This document shows positions 26,439 to 34,565 of a DNA stretch of 39,225 bases, in pieces. Origin of the DNA: Eubacteriales bacterium (GTDB lineage: Bacteria > Bacillota > Clostridia > Saccharofermentanales > DTU023). The stretch is from NCBI GenBank assembly GCA_030537595.1, contig JAUNVR010000013.1, positions 1-39,225 of the forward strand, given 5' to 3'. Each line of letters opens with the position of its first letter. Within the stretch, counting starts at the first letter, position 1. Below the pieces are notes generated by a model. The model made no database searches. It worked only from the letters and a program-made list of their open reading frames with translations, and had not been told where the DNA came from. Position numbers and translations under genes: made by a program.

Positions 26439-27348
26439 GCTTGGCACCGATCCTTTCCATAAAATATTCTTCCAAGCTAGTTTTAGAAAGACCTATGAAA
26501 TCGATTGGGATTTCGGCTTTTGCCAACTGCCTGTTGATTTCACGAGTCGAATCTAAACGCTCGTAGATTTCAATAGTTTCAGCATCTACGACCTTGAAGT
26601 TTTTAATGCCAAGTTCTTCTTCGAGAAGGTTGAGCGCACGCTCGGGCTTTGTTGTTTTTATAATCAACTTCTCACGACAGCGCTCGTCTAGCTCTTGCTT
26701 CGAGATATCCTCGACCAGTCGACCCTCTTCGATAATTCCCACCCTGGTGATGATGCGAGACAGTTCGTCCAGGATGTGGCTGGAGATCATGATTGTTATC
26801 TGCTTTTCTCGGGCCAGCCGTAACAAGCTTTCGCGAATGGCAATTATGCCTTGTGGATCAAGCCCATTCGCAGGTTCATCTAGGAGGAGGATATCCGGAT
26901 TGCCAAGAAGTGCCATGGCAATTGCGAGCCTCTGCTTCATACCAAGTGAGAATTTCTTAACAATTTTCTTATCCTTAGGATCTAGATGCATGGCGAGCAG
27001 TAGTTGGTCGATCTCATCGTGATCTACTAGACCTATTCCCGCAGCCTTTAACGCTAAATTCTTCCTCGCTGAAAGATTAGGATATAGAGCTGGAGTTTCG
27101 ATTAGGATGCCAACCCTCTCTAAGATGCTTTCGTTGACGCGAAGATCTTGATTAAAGATTTCTACCGTACCTGAGTCAGCAAAAGCCAAGCCGCTTATAA
27201 TCCTCATTAGTGTTGTCTTACCTGCACCATTTCTACCAATGAGTCCATATATTTCGCCGCGTAGCAGGCGTAAGCTGACATTATCTAGAGCTTTAGTTTG
27301 ATGATAAGTCTTCGATATGTTCTTAAGTTCTAAGATGTAATTTGCCAT
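26431..27348 (-). CDS. ABC transporter ATPase (BcrA-like)
   Basis: A 305-residue ATPase subunit. Walker A GRNGAGKT at 38-45, signature FSLGMKQR, Walker B ILLLDEPANGLDP with catalytic Glu, and switch His in SSHILDEL are all intact. The YGLIGRNGAGKTT and SLGMKQR forms are typical of the BcrA/lantibiotic self-protection group. A C-terminal domain of about 85 residues follows the ATPase core. An upstream in-frame GTG exists, but AAAGG eight bases before this ATG supports the start used. It overlaps the permease gene and stands 75 bases after the response regulator gene. Confidence 0.9.
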   Translation of the reverse strand: MANYILELKNISKTYHQTKALDNVSLRLLRGEIYGLIGRNGAGKTTLMRIISGLAFADSGTVEIFNQDLRVNESILERVGILIETPALYPNLSARKNLALKAAGIGLVDHDEIDQLLLAMHLDPKDKKIVKKFSLGMKQRLAIAMALLGNPDILLLDEPANGLDPQGIIAIRESLLRLAREKQITIMISSHILDELSRIITRVGIIEEGRLVEDISKQELDERCREKLIIKTTKPERALNLLEEELGIKNFKVVDAETIEIYERLDSTREINRQLAKAEIPIDFIGLSKTSLEEYFMERIGAKHA

Positions 27349-27423
27349 GTGAACCACCTTTCTACTTAAGAGTAGCGAAGCTTGTCACTGTAAAATTAAA
27401 TTTAAGTTTAAGAAAGTATAAAA

Positions 27424-28101
27424 TTAGCTTAAAGATTCTATTTGCCTGAGCTTGAAACCAATACCCCAGACGGTTTCGATAATTCCTGGCGCATTGATCT
27501 GCTTGCACTTGCGCCTTAAATTGCTGATGTGAACGTTGATGGTTTTGTCATCGCCTATGTAATAGTCGTCCCAGGCCTCGTTGTAGATTTCTTCCTTGGT
27601 AAACACCTTATCGGGTCTTCTAAGCATGACCTCCAGGATTTTAAATTCCTGCTTCGTAAGTCCGAGAGCTTGGCCTTTATAGAGGCAGTCATAGATGTCG
27701 CGATTAATGCTAAAGTCGCCATACTCTATAGTCGGAGCTGGCTGCGGATTGCGACGGCGAAGCAAGGCTTCAACCCTGGCCTCTAATTCTGCGAGGTCGA
27801 ATGGCTTAACTAGATAATCGTCTGCGCCAAGCTTCAGACAGTCGACTCTGGAATTAAGTGAGGCTTTTGCCGAGATGACCAAAGTGGGGATGTTCTTGAG
27901 TTGGCGGTTCCTGATGATTAAATCCTCACCAGCAAGTCCAGGAAGCATCAAGTCGAGGATGATGAGATCGAAGTCTTCGTTTGCTAGGATACTTGCTGCC
28001 TCAATGCCCGAAAAAGCCTGCCTGCAGTCATATTCAGCGGACAGACACTCCTTTACAAGATTGTTGATTTCAAAACTGTCTTCAACTATTAAAATCTTCA
28101 T
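27424..28101 (-). CDS. OmpR-family response regulator
   Basis: A 225-residue response regulator. The receiver domain has acidic residues EDS at 7-9, phospho-acceptor Asp50 in IILDLMLPG, and the conserved Ser/Lys in VISAKAS near 80. The C-terminal winged helix (about 125-222) contains LTKQEFKILEVML and TINVHISNLRRKC. GGAG about eight bases before this ATG supports it over a start 18 bases upstream. It is the first gene of a cluster with an ABC transporter and a histidine kinase and presumably activates that cluster. It reads from an extended -10 promoter divergent from the flavodoxin gene. Confidence 0.93.
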   Translation of the reverse strand: MKILIVEDSFEINNLVKECLSAEYDCRQAFSGIEAASILANEDFDLIILDLMLPGLAGEDLIIRNRQLKNIPTLVISAKASLNSRVDCLKLGADDYLVKPFDLAELEARVEALLRRRNPQPAPTIEYGDFSINRDIYDCLYKGQALGLTKQEFKILEVMLRRPDKVFTKEEIYNEAWDDYYIGDDKTINVHISNLRRKCKQINAPGIIETVWGIGFKLRQIESLS

Positions 28102-28137
28102 CGTAACGACTCCATTCATGATGCCATATTGAATTTG

Positions 28138-28146
28138 ATCTTAGCA
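28138..28146 (-). promoter_or_regulatory. Extended -10 promoter of the response-regulator operon
   Basis: TGCTAAGAT on the minus strand, five of six matches to TATAAT with the TG extension, about 37 bases before the ATG. The -35 region at 17 bases is poor, which would fit activator dependence. Confidence 0.45.
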
Positions 28147-28265
28147 TATATTAATCGCTAAGAGATCACTTGCTCATTAGATAGCTCGCAGATTTTTATA
28201 TTGTAGCAATTTACTTGTAAACTAGGATTGCCTAGCCTTATGATTAGAGCTGAAAGAACTAAGCT

Positions 28266-28284
28266 TTGACCTCAATAAGGTCAA
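28266..28284. repeat. Inverted repeat upstream of the flavodoxin gene
   Basis: TTGACCT (28266-28272) and AGGTCAA (28278-28284) form a perfect 7-bp inverted repeat around CAATA. It sits seven bases before the AAGGAG ribosome site, so it may be an operator or an RNA hairpin controlling translation. Confidence 0.5.
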
Positions 28285-28290
28285 TTAATA

Positions 28291-28306
28291 AAGGAGCAGG
28301 CTCCTT
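28291..28306 (+). promoter_or_regulatory. Hairpin enclosing the flavodoxin Shine-Dalgarno
   Basis: AAGGAG (28291-28296) pairs fully with CTCCTT (28301-28306) around CAGG. AAGGAG is the only good ribosome site for the gene and is eight bases before an in-frame TTG (28305). When folded, the hairpin would hide the site. Confidence 0.4.
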
Positions 28307-28778
28307 GCCGACAAAAGTAGCGATGAATAAAATTGCGGTAATTTTCAGATCCAAGCATCACGGAAACACTAAATTCCTGCTTAATGAGTTAGCGCGGGAA
28401 ATACCTATGGACTTATACGAAGTTGCTAGCTTCGATAAGGATGATTTTTCAGAATATGCCGCAGTAGGTTTTGCTTCAGGAATCTATGCTTGGCAAATGG
28501 ACAAGAGCCTTTATAAGTTAATAGATTCAGAACTTAGCCTACCGCAGAAAGTGTTTGTAATTTACACGAGCGGTATGGCTAGTCAAAATCTGGCAAAGGG
28601 CTTTAGTAAAAAGCTGGAAAAGAAGGGGAAAGAGCTGCTTGGAGTATTCGGCTGCAAGGGCCACGATAGCTTCGGCCCATTCAAAGTAATTGGTGGGATT
28701 AATAAGGGGCGCCCGAATTCAAGAGATCTTGCGGCGGCGGCTGAGTTTATCCGCGAAGAAGTTATCAAGAAATTATGA
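28305..28778 (+). CDS. Flavodoxin-domain protein
   Basis: A 151-157-residue flavodoxin-like protein carrying FMN as an electron carrier or oxidoreductase. The N-terminal strand and phosphate loop IAVIFRSKHHGNTKFLL fit the T/S-x-T/H-G-N-T pattern, with His and Asn retained. GFASGIYAW and YTSGM provide the isoalloxazine loops. The start is ambiguous. TTG at 28305 has AAGGAG eight bases upstream, while ATG at 28323 (product begins MNKIAVIF, the natural start of the fold) has no visible ribosome site. TTG is used here because of that ribosome site, which itself lies inside a hairpin. No partner oxidoreductase is adjacent. Confidence 0.8.
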   Translation: MPTKVAMNKIAVIFRSKHHGNTKFLLNELAREIPMDLYEVASFDKDDFSEYAAVGFASGIYAWQMDKSLYKLIDSELSLPQKVFVIYTSGMASQNLAKGFSKKLEKKGKELLGVFGCKGHDSFGPFKVIGGINKGRPNSRDLAAAAEFIREEVIKKL

Positions 28779-28793
28779 GGCAGTAGTAGAAGA

Positions 28794-28955
28794 TGGATGC
28801 AGGACATGTCTTTCCAGCAAAGCTGGGGAAGAATAGAGGCAGAAAAACTGACTGACAATTTATCCGTCCTGCGTGCCAATGCAATTAATCTGCCATACCC
28901 GGAGGAACGCTTCGAACTAGTCTTTAATGAAGCGATTTTAACCATAGACAGAAGT
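28794..28955 (+). pseudogene. Remnant of a SAM-dependent methyltransferase
   Basis: A short open frame from 28797 holds a clear methyltransferase middle section: TDNLSVLRANAINLPYP then FELVFNEAILTI, equivalent to the strand 3 to motif II part (DAxxLPFPDxxFDLVxxExVL). The neighbouring frame from 28794 gives AGHVFPAKLGKN, like the N-terminal start of similar enzymes. The SAM-binding glycine motif between these parts is missing, and the frame after about 28955 turns into unrelated sequence. This looks like a gene that lost an internal segment and its C-terminal half. It is not a copy of the intact methyltransferase at 13909-14523. Confidence 0.5.
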
Positions 28956-29045
28956 CTTTGGCTGACGTTTATTTTTATATCTGTTCTAGCTTAAACATGA
29001 TATATTAAAATTGCTTAACTATCTTGAATAATAGGAGTACCAGCA

Positions 29046-30668
29046 ATGATCAAACGAAGAACTATGCTTGCACTGCTGCTTTTAATTATAGTTATTTCTT
29101 TACCATCTGAAATAATTGCTGCAAGACGAGATGCTGTGCAAGAAAGCAATGTATGTATAAGGTATACCGAAGAAGTAAATGCCGACATTCTCACTGCTGA
29201 CTGGCTATGTCGTGAAACAGGCAGGGAGGGCAGCTGGACAGTTTTTTCTTGGCCTTATGGTTCGGTGGGCTTTACAGATCAGAATGGTCAGCGTGAAGTA
29301 TTTCTTAGATTGCAGTCAGTTAATGGTAAAAGTCCTAGGCTAGATTATGGTCGGGGTGACGATCAGATAAAAGAAAGTAAAGATGAGTTAATTTGGTCTA
29401 CATCTTGGAAGTGGAGCAGAAAAACCTGGTATTCATTGCGCTTGCAATCTGAGGAAACTGGGGGACGCAGTTATTTAACTCTGTGGTTGAAACGACAAGA
29501 TCCCGACAATGATAGATACCAAAAATTAGCAGTTTTCAGTTATAACGGCACTTTAGCTCCATTGATTTTAAATAAATCCCAACACAGTTGCATGCTGACC
29601 GCCAAAGACAGTAGCATTTTTCAAATGCGAAAGGTTTACGCTAGGGAGAAAAATACTCGAGAGTGGAGGCGATTGGGGGATCTTGAAGTTCTTGAAGAAA
29701 ATAGCGGCGGGAGTACCCAGCATTGGACAGCAGTTCTTATTCAAAGAAAAAGCGTATTACGTCTACAAAGTGGAGCCAAAAGTAGAGAGGATATGCAGCC
29801 GATAGCTATAAGTCTTAATGATCGTGATTTACCAGATGTAAATGAATATTTATCTGAGGGCAAGTCCGAGCTGGCAAAAAATATTCAGAAATTTAGACTT
29901 CATGCTCCTACAGTTTTAAGTAATTACGAATACTATGATTTTGCAGACACGCTACAAGCAAGTTGGCGTTGCGAAGAAAATGGATTGGATACCTATTGGG
30001 CTTTGCTGCATTGGCCTTTTGGTTACTGCGGCTTCCAAAATGTGCAAGGTAAGCATTTGTTATTGTTTTCCGTTTGGAACCTAGATGACGGTACCAAACC
30101 CAAGATAGAGTTTACTAGGGGAAGTAAGTATGGTGTCTTCGATCATGAGGGAGTAGGCCTTCAATCCTTTATGGACTACCCTTGGAAAACTGGAGTCTGG
30201 TATACGATGCGGGTTCAGGAGTGGCGAGAGGCTAATGCAACCTATCTTGCTCTTTGGGTCAAAGAAGACAAGGGTCCTTGGGAATTGACAACTATATACA
30301 GTTATCCTGGTGACTACTATTTCCTTACGGATCCATGCTCTTTTCAGGAAGATTTTACTTTTAATAATGAAGTTCGCAGTTGTCGTATAAAGGATGTTTT
30401 TGCAAGAAACGCCTTTAGTAAGATATGGGTGCCCCTAAATCATATAAGAATAGAAAATAATTATGCTTTGTCAGATACTAACGAGGAGCTTAGATTAGAT
30501 AACATTCCTTTCAACGCTTATTATCGTCTATCTAAGAGCGGACGTTCTTTAAAAATTCACTGTGGTGGTCAAGAGGATCTTGATATTTTACTTCAAGCTG
30601 TTCCCAAAGTTTTTATCCTTAAGCAAAAACAGGAGCCAGCAGATACGTCATGGCTAACAACGGACTGA
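29046..30668 (+). CDS. Secreted protein with two DUF3472-like domains
   Basis: A 540-residue exported protein. A signal peptide covers residues 1-26 (hydrophobic core, then SEIIAA). Two related segments follow, about 37-215 and 290-480. Copy 1 has SWPYGSVGF and WSRKTWYSLRLQ; copy 2 has HWPFGYCGFQ, LLLFSVWNLDDG and WKTGVWYTMRVQEW. The second matches what I recall of DUF3472 (PF11958), a beta-rich, presumably carbohydrate- or surface-related domain of unknown function; the first is more diverged. Between and after them lie linkers of unknown nature (RIENNYALSD region). No catalytic motif is evident. AGGAG lies eight bases before the ATG. It is probably secreted to the cell surface. Confidence 0.75.
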   Translation: MIKRRTMLALLLLIIVISLPSEIIAARRDAVQESNVCIRYTEEVNADILTADWLCRETGREGSWTVFSWPYGSVGFTDQNGQREVFLRLQSVNGKSPRLDYGRGDDQIKESKDELIWSTSWKWSRKTWYSLRLQSEETGGRSYLTLWLKRQDPDNDRYQKLAVFSYNGTLAPLILNKSQHSCMLTAKDSSIFQMRKVYAREKNTREWRRLGDLEVLEENSGGSTQHWTAVLIQRKSVLRLQSGAKSREDMQPIAISLNDRDLPDVNEYLSEGKSELAKNIQKFRLHAPTVLSNYEYYDFADTLQASWRCEENGLDTYWALLHWPFGYCGFQNVQGKHLLLFSVWNLDDGTKPKIEFTRGSKYGVFDHEGVGLQSFMDYPWKTGVWYTMRVQEWREANATYLALWVKEDKGPWELTTIYSYPGDYYFLTDPCSFQEDFTFNNEVRSCRIKDVFARNAFSKIWVPLNHIRIENNYALSDTNEELRLDNIPFNAYYRLSKSGRSLKIHCGGQEDLDILLQAVPKVFILKQKQEPADTSWLTTD

Positions 30669-30778
30669 GTGCAGTACTGTATTTTAAAGGCCTTGGGATG
30701 AAAGCTTCAGACTAATCCACTATGATATGCATGAGCCTCCCAAGCGGGGGTAATACAAATAAAGAGGTAGTAAGTAGA

Positions 30779-31423
30779 ATGAAGATCTTTATCGACACCG
30801 CCATAATTGACGAAATCAAAGAAGCTAACGACATGGGAGTTGTCGCAGGTGTAACCACCAATCCCAGTTTAATCGCTAAATCCGGACGGGACTTCAACGA
30901 AGTTATCCAAGAAATTGCAGCCCTAGTTGACGGTCCGATTTCAGGTGAAGTCAAGGCAACAACAGTTGATGCCGAGGGCATGATAGCAGAAGGACGCCAA
31001 ATCGCTAAAATCCACCCGAATATGGTCGTCAAGATTCCAATGACTCAAGAAGGCTTAAAAGCTATTAAGGTCCTATCAAAAGAAGGAATTAAAACCAACT
31101 GCACCTTGATCTTTTCAGTAAACCAGGCGCTATTGGCGGCAAAAGCCGGGGCTAGCTATGTATCTCCCTTCCTTGGCCGTCTCGATGATATTTCAGAGTA
31201 TGGTATCGATCTCATTCGTGACTGTGTCGAGATGTTTAAAAACTACCCAGAAATCGAAACCGAGATCATTGCCGCAAGCATTCGCAATCCTATCCACGTC
31301 ACAGATTGCGCTCTAGCTGGAGCAGACATTGCAACCATTCCATTTGGCATCATTAAGCAAATGCTACGTCATCCTCTGACTGAAGAAGGCATTGAGAAAT
31401 TCCAAAAAGATTCTGCTAAATAA
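30779..31423 (+). CDS. tal: Transaldolase / fructose-6-phosphate aldolase family
   Basis: A 214-residue single-domain class I aldolase, the usual length of the short (TalC/MipB-like) transaldolases. The Schiff-base Lys85 lies in VVKIPMT; IDTA (5-8), [12 protein letters not shown] (25-36), [10 protein letters not shown] and SPFLGRLDD are all family landmarks. It moves dihydroxyacetone units between sugar phosphates in the non-oxidative pentose phosphate pathway. GAGG lies about 11 bases before this ATG; in-frame starts further upstream would give an unconserved tail and are rejected. A hairpin terminator follows. No other pentose phosphate gene is near. Confidence 0.95.
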   Translation: MKIFIDTAIIDEIKEANDMGVVAGVTTNPSLIAKSGRDFNEVIQEIAALVDGPISGEVKATTVDAEGMIAEGRQIAKIHPNMVVKIPMTQEGLKAIKVLSKEGIKTNCTLIFSVNQALLAAKAGASYVSPFLGRLDDISEYGIDLIRDCVEMFKNYPEIETEIIAASIRNPIHVTDCALAGADIATIPFGIIKQMLRHPLTEEGIEKFQKDSAK

Positions 31424-31442
31424 ACTATAGTCAAATCTTCTT

Positions 31443-31466
31443 TAGAGCCTCCTTTTGGAGGCTCTA
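31443..31466 (+). terminator. Hairpin terminator after the transaldolase gene
   Basis: A perfect 10-bp stem TAGAGCCTCC / GGAGGCTCTA around TTTT. The sequence after it (CTATTCTAC) is only modestly T-rich, so termination may be partial. Confidence 0.65.
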
Positions 31467-31544
31467 CTATTCTACAATGATCTGAGCAGGGGAATTTCAG
31501 AGATACGGGCTAATAGCGGACAGCCGATGCAAAGGGGGAGAAGA

Positions 31545-32606
31545 ATGAGAGCCTTGCATAAAAAGATAAGGAGACTTCTTTCAAAAGTCGATTTTGAGGC
31601 CCTGTGGCCAGGCTTTAAAGTCTATCCATTTGCACTCTATAACCATGAGCGGGTGTGTTTTGCAGATGGGGAGATTCCTTGGAACCAGAGTTTCTTGGGA
31701 AATACGAGTATAGAATATGACGGTCGCCTCATAGCAATCTGGTCTGTCGAAGATGAAGCAGAGCAGGAAAATATTGAACGCTTGACTGCCAATATTGTTC
31801 ATGAGATGTTTCACGCCTGGCAAAAAGAGAGAGAAGAGAAGCGATATCCCGACGATCTCGCTCTTCTGATAAAAGCAGATGATTGCTTATTTTATGAGCT
31901 TAAGTTGAGAGAAAACGAATACCTGGCCAAGGCCTACAATGAAGCAAACCTTTCAATCAAGAAAGAGCTTTTACTTGCGTTTGCGAGATTAAGGCAATCC
32001 CGCCTCCTTCGTTTTCCTGCTGCGACTAAAGAAGAAGCTCTAGTTGAGAGCTTAGAAGGCACAGCAGAGTTTGTTGGAAGCTCTGCCTTACAGCAATTGG
32101 CACCAGGAGATTTCGATATGCTCATAGCTTCCTATTTAGCTAATTTAGAGCGTCTTGATAGAGGACTTTTTGACCTAAGACGCAAGGCTTATTTTAGCGG
32201 GACAGTGCTCTTGCACATCGCGAATGAACTGGGGCTTGAGTTTAATCCTTGTCCGAAAGACAATGATCTAACGATTTTCGAGATGCTCTTTCCAGATATA
32301 GATGCTCAAGAGATCGACTTCGAAGCGCGGGCAGAGATCAGTGAATTATTTTCAGATTATCAAAGTGATTTGGCAGAAGAAATACAAGCTATAGAAAAGA
32401 AGACGAAGCTACGTGAGTTGGATGCTAGGATCTGTGGCTATGATCCTATGAATATGGAGCGTCTAGGCGATGACCTAATCTGTCGAAACTTTGTCATGAT
32501 CAAATCGGGAGATAAGCAGCAGTTCATTGAGGGAGCAGTAGTTTTGAAAATGAAGCCTAAGGATCCATATAAGCTATGGGCATATCGGCTTGAAGATTCG
32601 CAATAA
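31545..32606 (+). CDS. Putative cytoplasmic zinc metallopeptidase (HEMFH, gluzincin-like)
   Basis: A 353-residue protein I cannot place in a named family. It has the zinc-binding HEXXH motif (HEMFHAW; His86, Glu87, His90) in a helical context (NIVHEMFHAWQ), and downstream EGTAEFVG near 171-178, resembling the EGxAEY segment that gives the third ligand in clan MA gluzincins. The spacing of about 80 residues is longer than in M1 enzymes. There is no signal peptide or membrane helix, so it acts in the cytoplasm. The C-terminal 120 residues are acidic and helical. The start follows GGGGGAG closely; earlier in-frame starts lie in or next to the transaldolase terminator. It precedes a four-gene ABC array by 253 bases; a role in processing an exported peptide is possible but unproven. 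Confidence 0.6.
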   Translation: MRALHKKIRRLLSKVDFEALWPGFKVYPFALYNHERVCFADGEIPWNQSFLGNTSIEYDGRLIAIWSVEDEAEQENIERLTANIVHEMFHAWQKEREEKRYPDDLALLIKADDCLFYELKLRENEYLAKAYNEANLSIKKELLLAFARLRQSRLLRFPAATKEEALVESLEGTAEFVGSSALQQLAPGDFDMLIASYLANLERLDRGLFDLRRKAYFSGTVLLHIANELGLEFNPCPKDNDLTIFEMLFPDIDAQEIDFEARAEISELFSDYQSDLAEEIQAIEKKTKLRELDARICGYDPMNMERLGDDLICRNFVMIKSGDKQQFIEGAVVLKMKPKDPYKLWAYRLEDSQ

Positions 32607-32683
32607 TAAAGGATTCAGTTTAGCTATAGGTATTTTAATTTTGCTTGGAGAAGTTAAGATATATTTTGTGAGAAATTATCCAT

Positions 32684-32712
32684 TTGGCTTTAATTGAAAC
32701 TTATGGTACACT
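32684..32712 (+). promoter_or_regulatory. Candidate promoter of the ABC array
   Basis: TTGGCT (32684-32689), a 17-base spacer, then TACACT (32707-32712) with an upstream TG extension. The fit is moderate. It would give a leader of about 140 bases before the first ABC gene. Confidence 0.4.
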
Positions 32713-32832
32713 ATCTCCGACTTCTTATGGGGAGAATGTAAATGATTAATTAAGTATTTTTTTTAATTTACTTCGTACATCTAAAATTTAAATTTTTCTG
32801 CGCTGATCTTCCAATCCACGCAGCAAATTTCA

Positions 32833-32846
32833 AGACTTTAAAGTCT
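32833..32846. repeat. Perfect 14-bp palindrome next to the ABC ribosome site
   Basis: AGACTTTAAAGTCT is fully symmetric and ends one base before the GAGG ribosome site of the first ABC gene. It may be a protein-binding operator; as an RNA hairpin its loop would be very small. Confidence 0.5.
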
Positions 32847-32859
32847 AGAGGTATTAAAA

Positions 32860-34518
32860 TTGAAAAAAATACTTAGCTTTAGTTTGGGCTATTTTAAGGG
32901 CCTAAAACTAATGACCTTTATTTATGCCGTTTCGAGTGTCTTAATAGCGGGCATTTCTTTGGCTATCCCTTACATCATTTCACAGTTTATCGACGCATTG
33001 GTAGCTTCAAGCTCGTCGATTAATATGAGTTCTTGTATCTATCTGATTGCTGGACTTTCGCTAATGGGCTTATTGATTGGATTTATCGTCAATGAGATTT
33101 ATTATCGCGTTCAACTTGCAGCCGGTCAAAACATGGCGGAGAGTATGCTCTCTCACGTTCAATCTTTAGCAATAACATCTGAGATCTTAAAGAATCCATC
33201 TGAGCTTAACTATCAAATTAACAATGACAGCAACTTGATTTCGATGTTTACCTTGAACTTTTTTAATTCGCTCATTATTAACTTAATCTCATTTATTGTT
33301 CCGATGATTGTCATTCTTAGGCTCAGTTGGACTATAGGTCTGGGTATTCTCTGCCTAAATATTTTGTACTTTCTTGGATTCAAATTACTCCATAAACCTA
33401 TTCAAAGACGAGAAGAAAAAGTAGCTGTCGCCACGATGAATTATTTCGCTGCGGAAGAAGAGCAAATATCGAAAACTCCCTACCTTCAGACGCACGGTTT
33501 GCAAAAATATTTTATAGAAAGATTCAGGCGTGCTTATCGGGAGAGCTTTCAAGCCGTTATCCCCCGGATTAGACTAGCTTATGTATATGATAGTTTGGAT
33601 AAGGTCTTAAGTACCATAGCGAACATCCTCTTACTAGTCGTCGGAGGACACGCCGTCTTAAACGATCATCTAAGTATAGGTCAGTTTACCCTATGCCTGA
33701 CCTACTTCAACATCATCTCAGCTGCTACTAAGTACTTTTATTCCATTGGTGAAAATATAGCTGAACTTTCTGTATATGTTGGGCGTTCAGAAGCTATTTT
33801 GGCTTCCCCAAGAGTCGCCGATGGAGAAGAAATTTTAGAAGATATCAATACTCTTTCCATGAAAGGGCTGACCTTTGCTTATCCCAATAAGGAACCCATC
33901 TTTGAAAATTACGAGCTGGACTTGTACAGGAATAATATGTACTTGCTCATGGGTTCTAACGGGAGTGGTAAGAGCACACTGATCAAACTGCTTACGGGTA
34001 TTCATCGGGCAAAAGAGGGATCGCGGATTGACATCTCTGGGAAAAACATCAAAGATTTATGTCTTGACGGCCTGCGTCGAGAAAAGATCGCCATCTGTGA
34101 GCAAGAACCCCACTTATTAGTAGATACAATTGCCTTCAACCTTGATCCTGGCTCCTATTTGAGTGGACAGGATAAAGCTAGCTTGAATGAAGCGCTCTTA
34201 GAAAAACTTGAGCATCATCCAGCGAGTAAGGTCTTGGCTTTTCAGGAACTCCTGAATAAGCTGCCTGAAGGTATCAACACACGAATCGACGCTGCGGTTC
34301 AACTTTCTGGTGGTGAAAAACAAAAAATTGCCTTAATGCGCACGTTTCTTAAAAATGCGGATCTTGTGTTCTTAGATGAACCGACATCCGCCTTAGACAT
34401 GGCTAGCAAGGAGAGACTGACTGAATACCTAAAAGAATATAAAAGAGATCGCATTCTTATCATCTCAACCCATGATGGAGAGCTGCTTAAAAGTGCGGAC
34501 GAGATAATTCAATTGTAG
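32860..34518 (+). CDS. ABC half-transporter A of a four-gene array
   Basis: A 552-residue exporter-type half-transporter. About six membrane helices in residues 12-300, then an ATPase domain: Walker A GSNGSGKST near 364, signature LSGGEKQKIAL, Walker B LVFLDEPTSALD with catalytic Glu, switch His in ISTHD. The protein ends right after the H-loop region, shorter than its neighbours (578 residues). It starts with TTG, with GAGG eight bases upstream; no nearby ATG fits. No peptidase C39 domain is present. It is followed by a hairpin and then by the B/C pair, so A may act as a homodimer or with another array member. Substrate unknown; the LDEPTSALD form and family style recall peptide exporters. 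Confidence 0.88.
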   Translation: MKKILSFSLGYFKGLKLMTFIYAVSSVLIAGISLAIPYIISQFIDALVASSSSINMSSCIYLIAGLSLMGLLIGFIVNEIYYRVQLAAGQNMAESMLSHVQSLAITSEILKNPSELNYQINNDSNLISMFTLNFFNSLIINLISFIVPMIVILRLSWTIGLGILCLNILYFLGFKLLHKPIQRREEKVAVATMNYFAAEEEQISKTPYLQTHGLQKYFIERFRRAYRESFQAVIPRIRLAYVYDSLDKVLSTIANILLLVVGGHAVLNDHLSIGQFTLCLTYFNIISAATKYFYSIGENIAELSVYVGRSEAILASPRVADGEEILEDINTLSMKGLTFAYPNKEPIFENYELDLYRNNMYLLMGSNGSGKSTLIKLLTGIHRAKEGSRIDISGKNIKDLCLDGLRREKIAICEQEPHLLVDTIAFNLDPGSYLSGQDKASLNEALLEKLEHHPASKVLAFQELLNKLPEGINTRIDAAVQLSGGEKQKIALMRTFLKNADLVFLDEPTSALDMASKERLTEYLKEYKRDRILIISTHDGELLKSADEIIQL

Positions 34519-34522
34519 AAAA

Positions 34523-34545
34523 AGCCAGGCGCCTAGCGCCTGGCT
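34523..34545 (+). other. Perfect intercistronic hairpin
   Basis: AGCCAGGCGC pairs with GCGCCTGGCT around CTA, a 10-bp G/C-rich stem. No U tract follows (ATAGAGC), so it is not a normal terminator. It lies four bases after the stop of ABC A and 20 bases before the start of ABC B, where it could stabilise or partly interrupt the operon transcript. Confidence 0.6.
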
Positions 34546-34565
34546 ATAGAGCAGGAGAGGTCATT

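Noticed and set aside
31455-31544. Upstream TTG and ATG starts for the HEMFH protein
   Set aside because: The TTG is inside the transaldolase terminator and the ATG at 31527 lacks a ribosome site; GGGGGAG directly precedes 31545.
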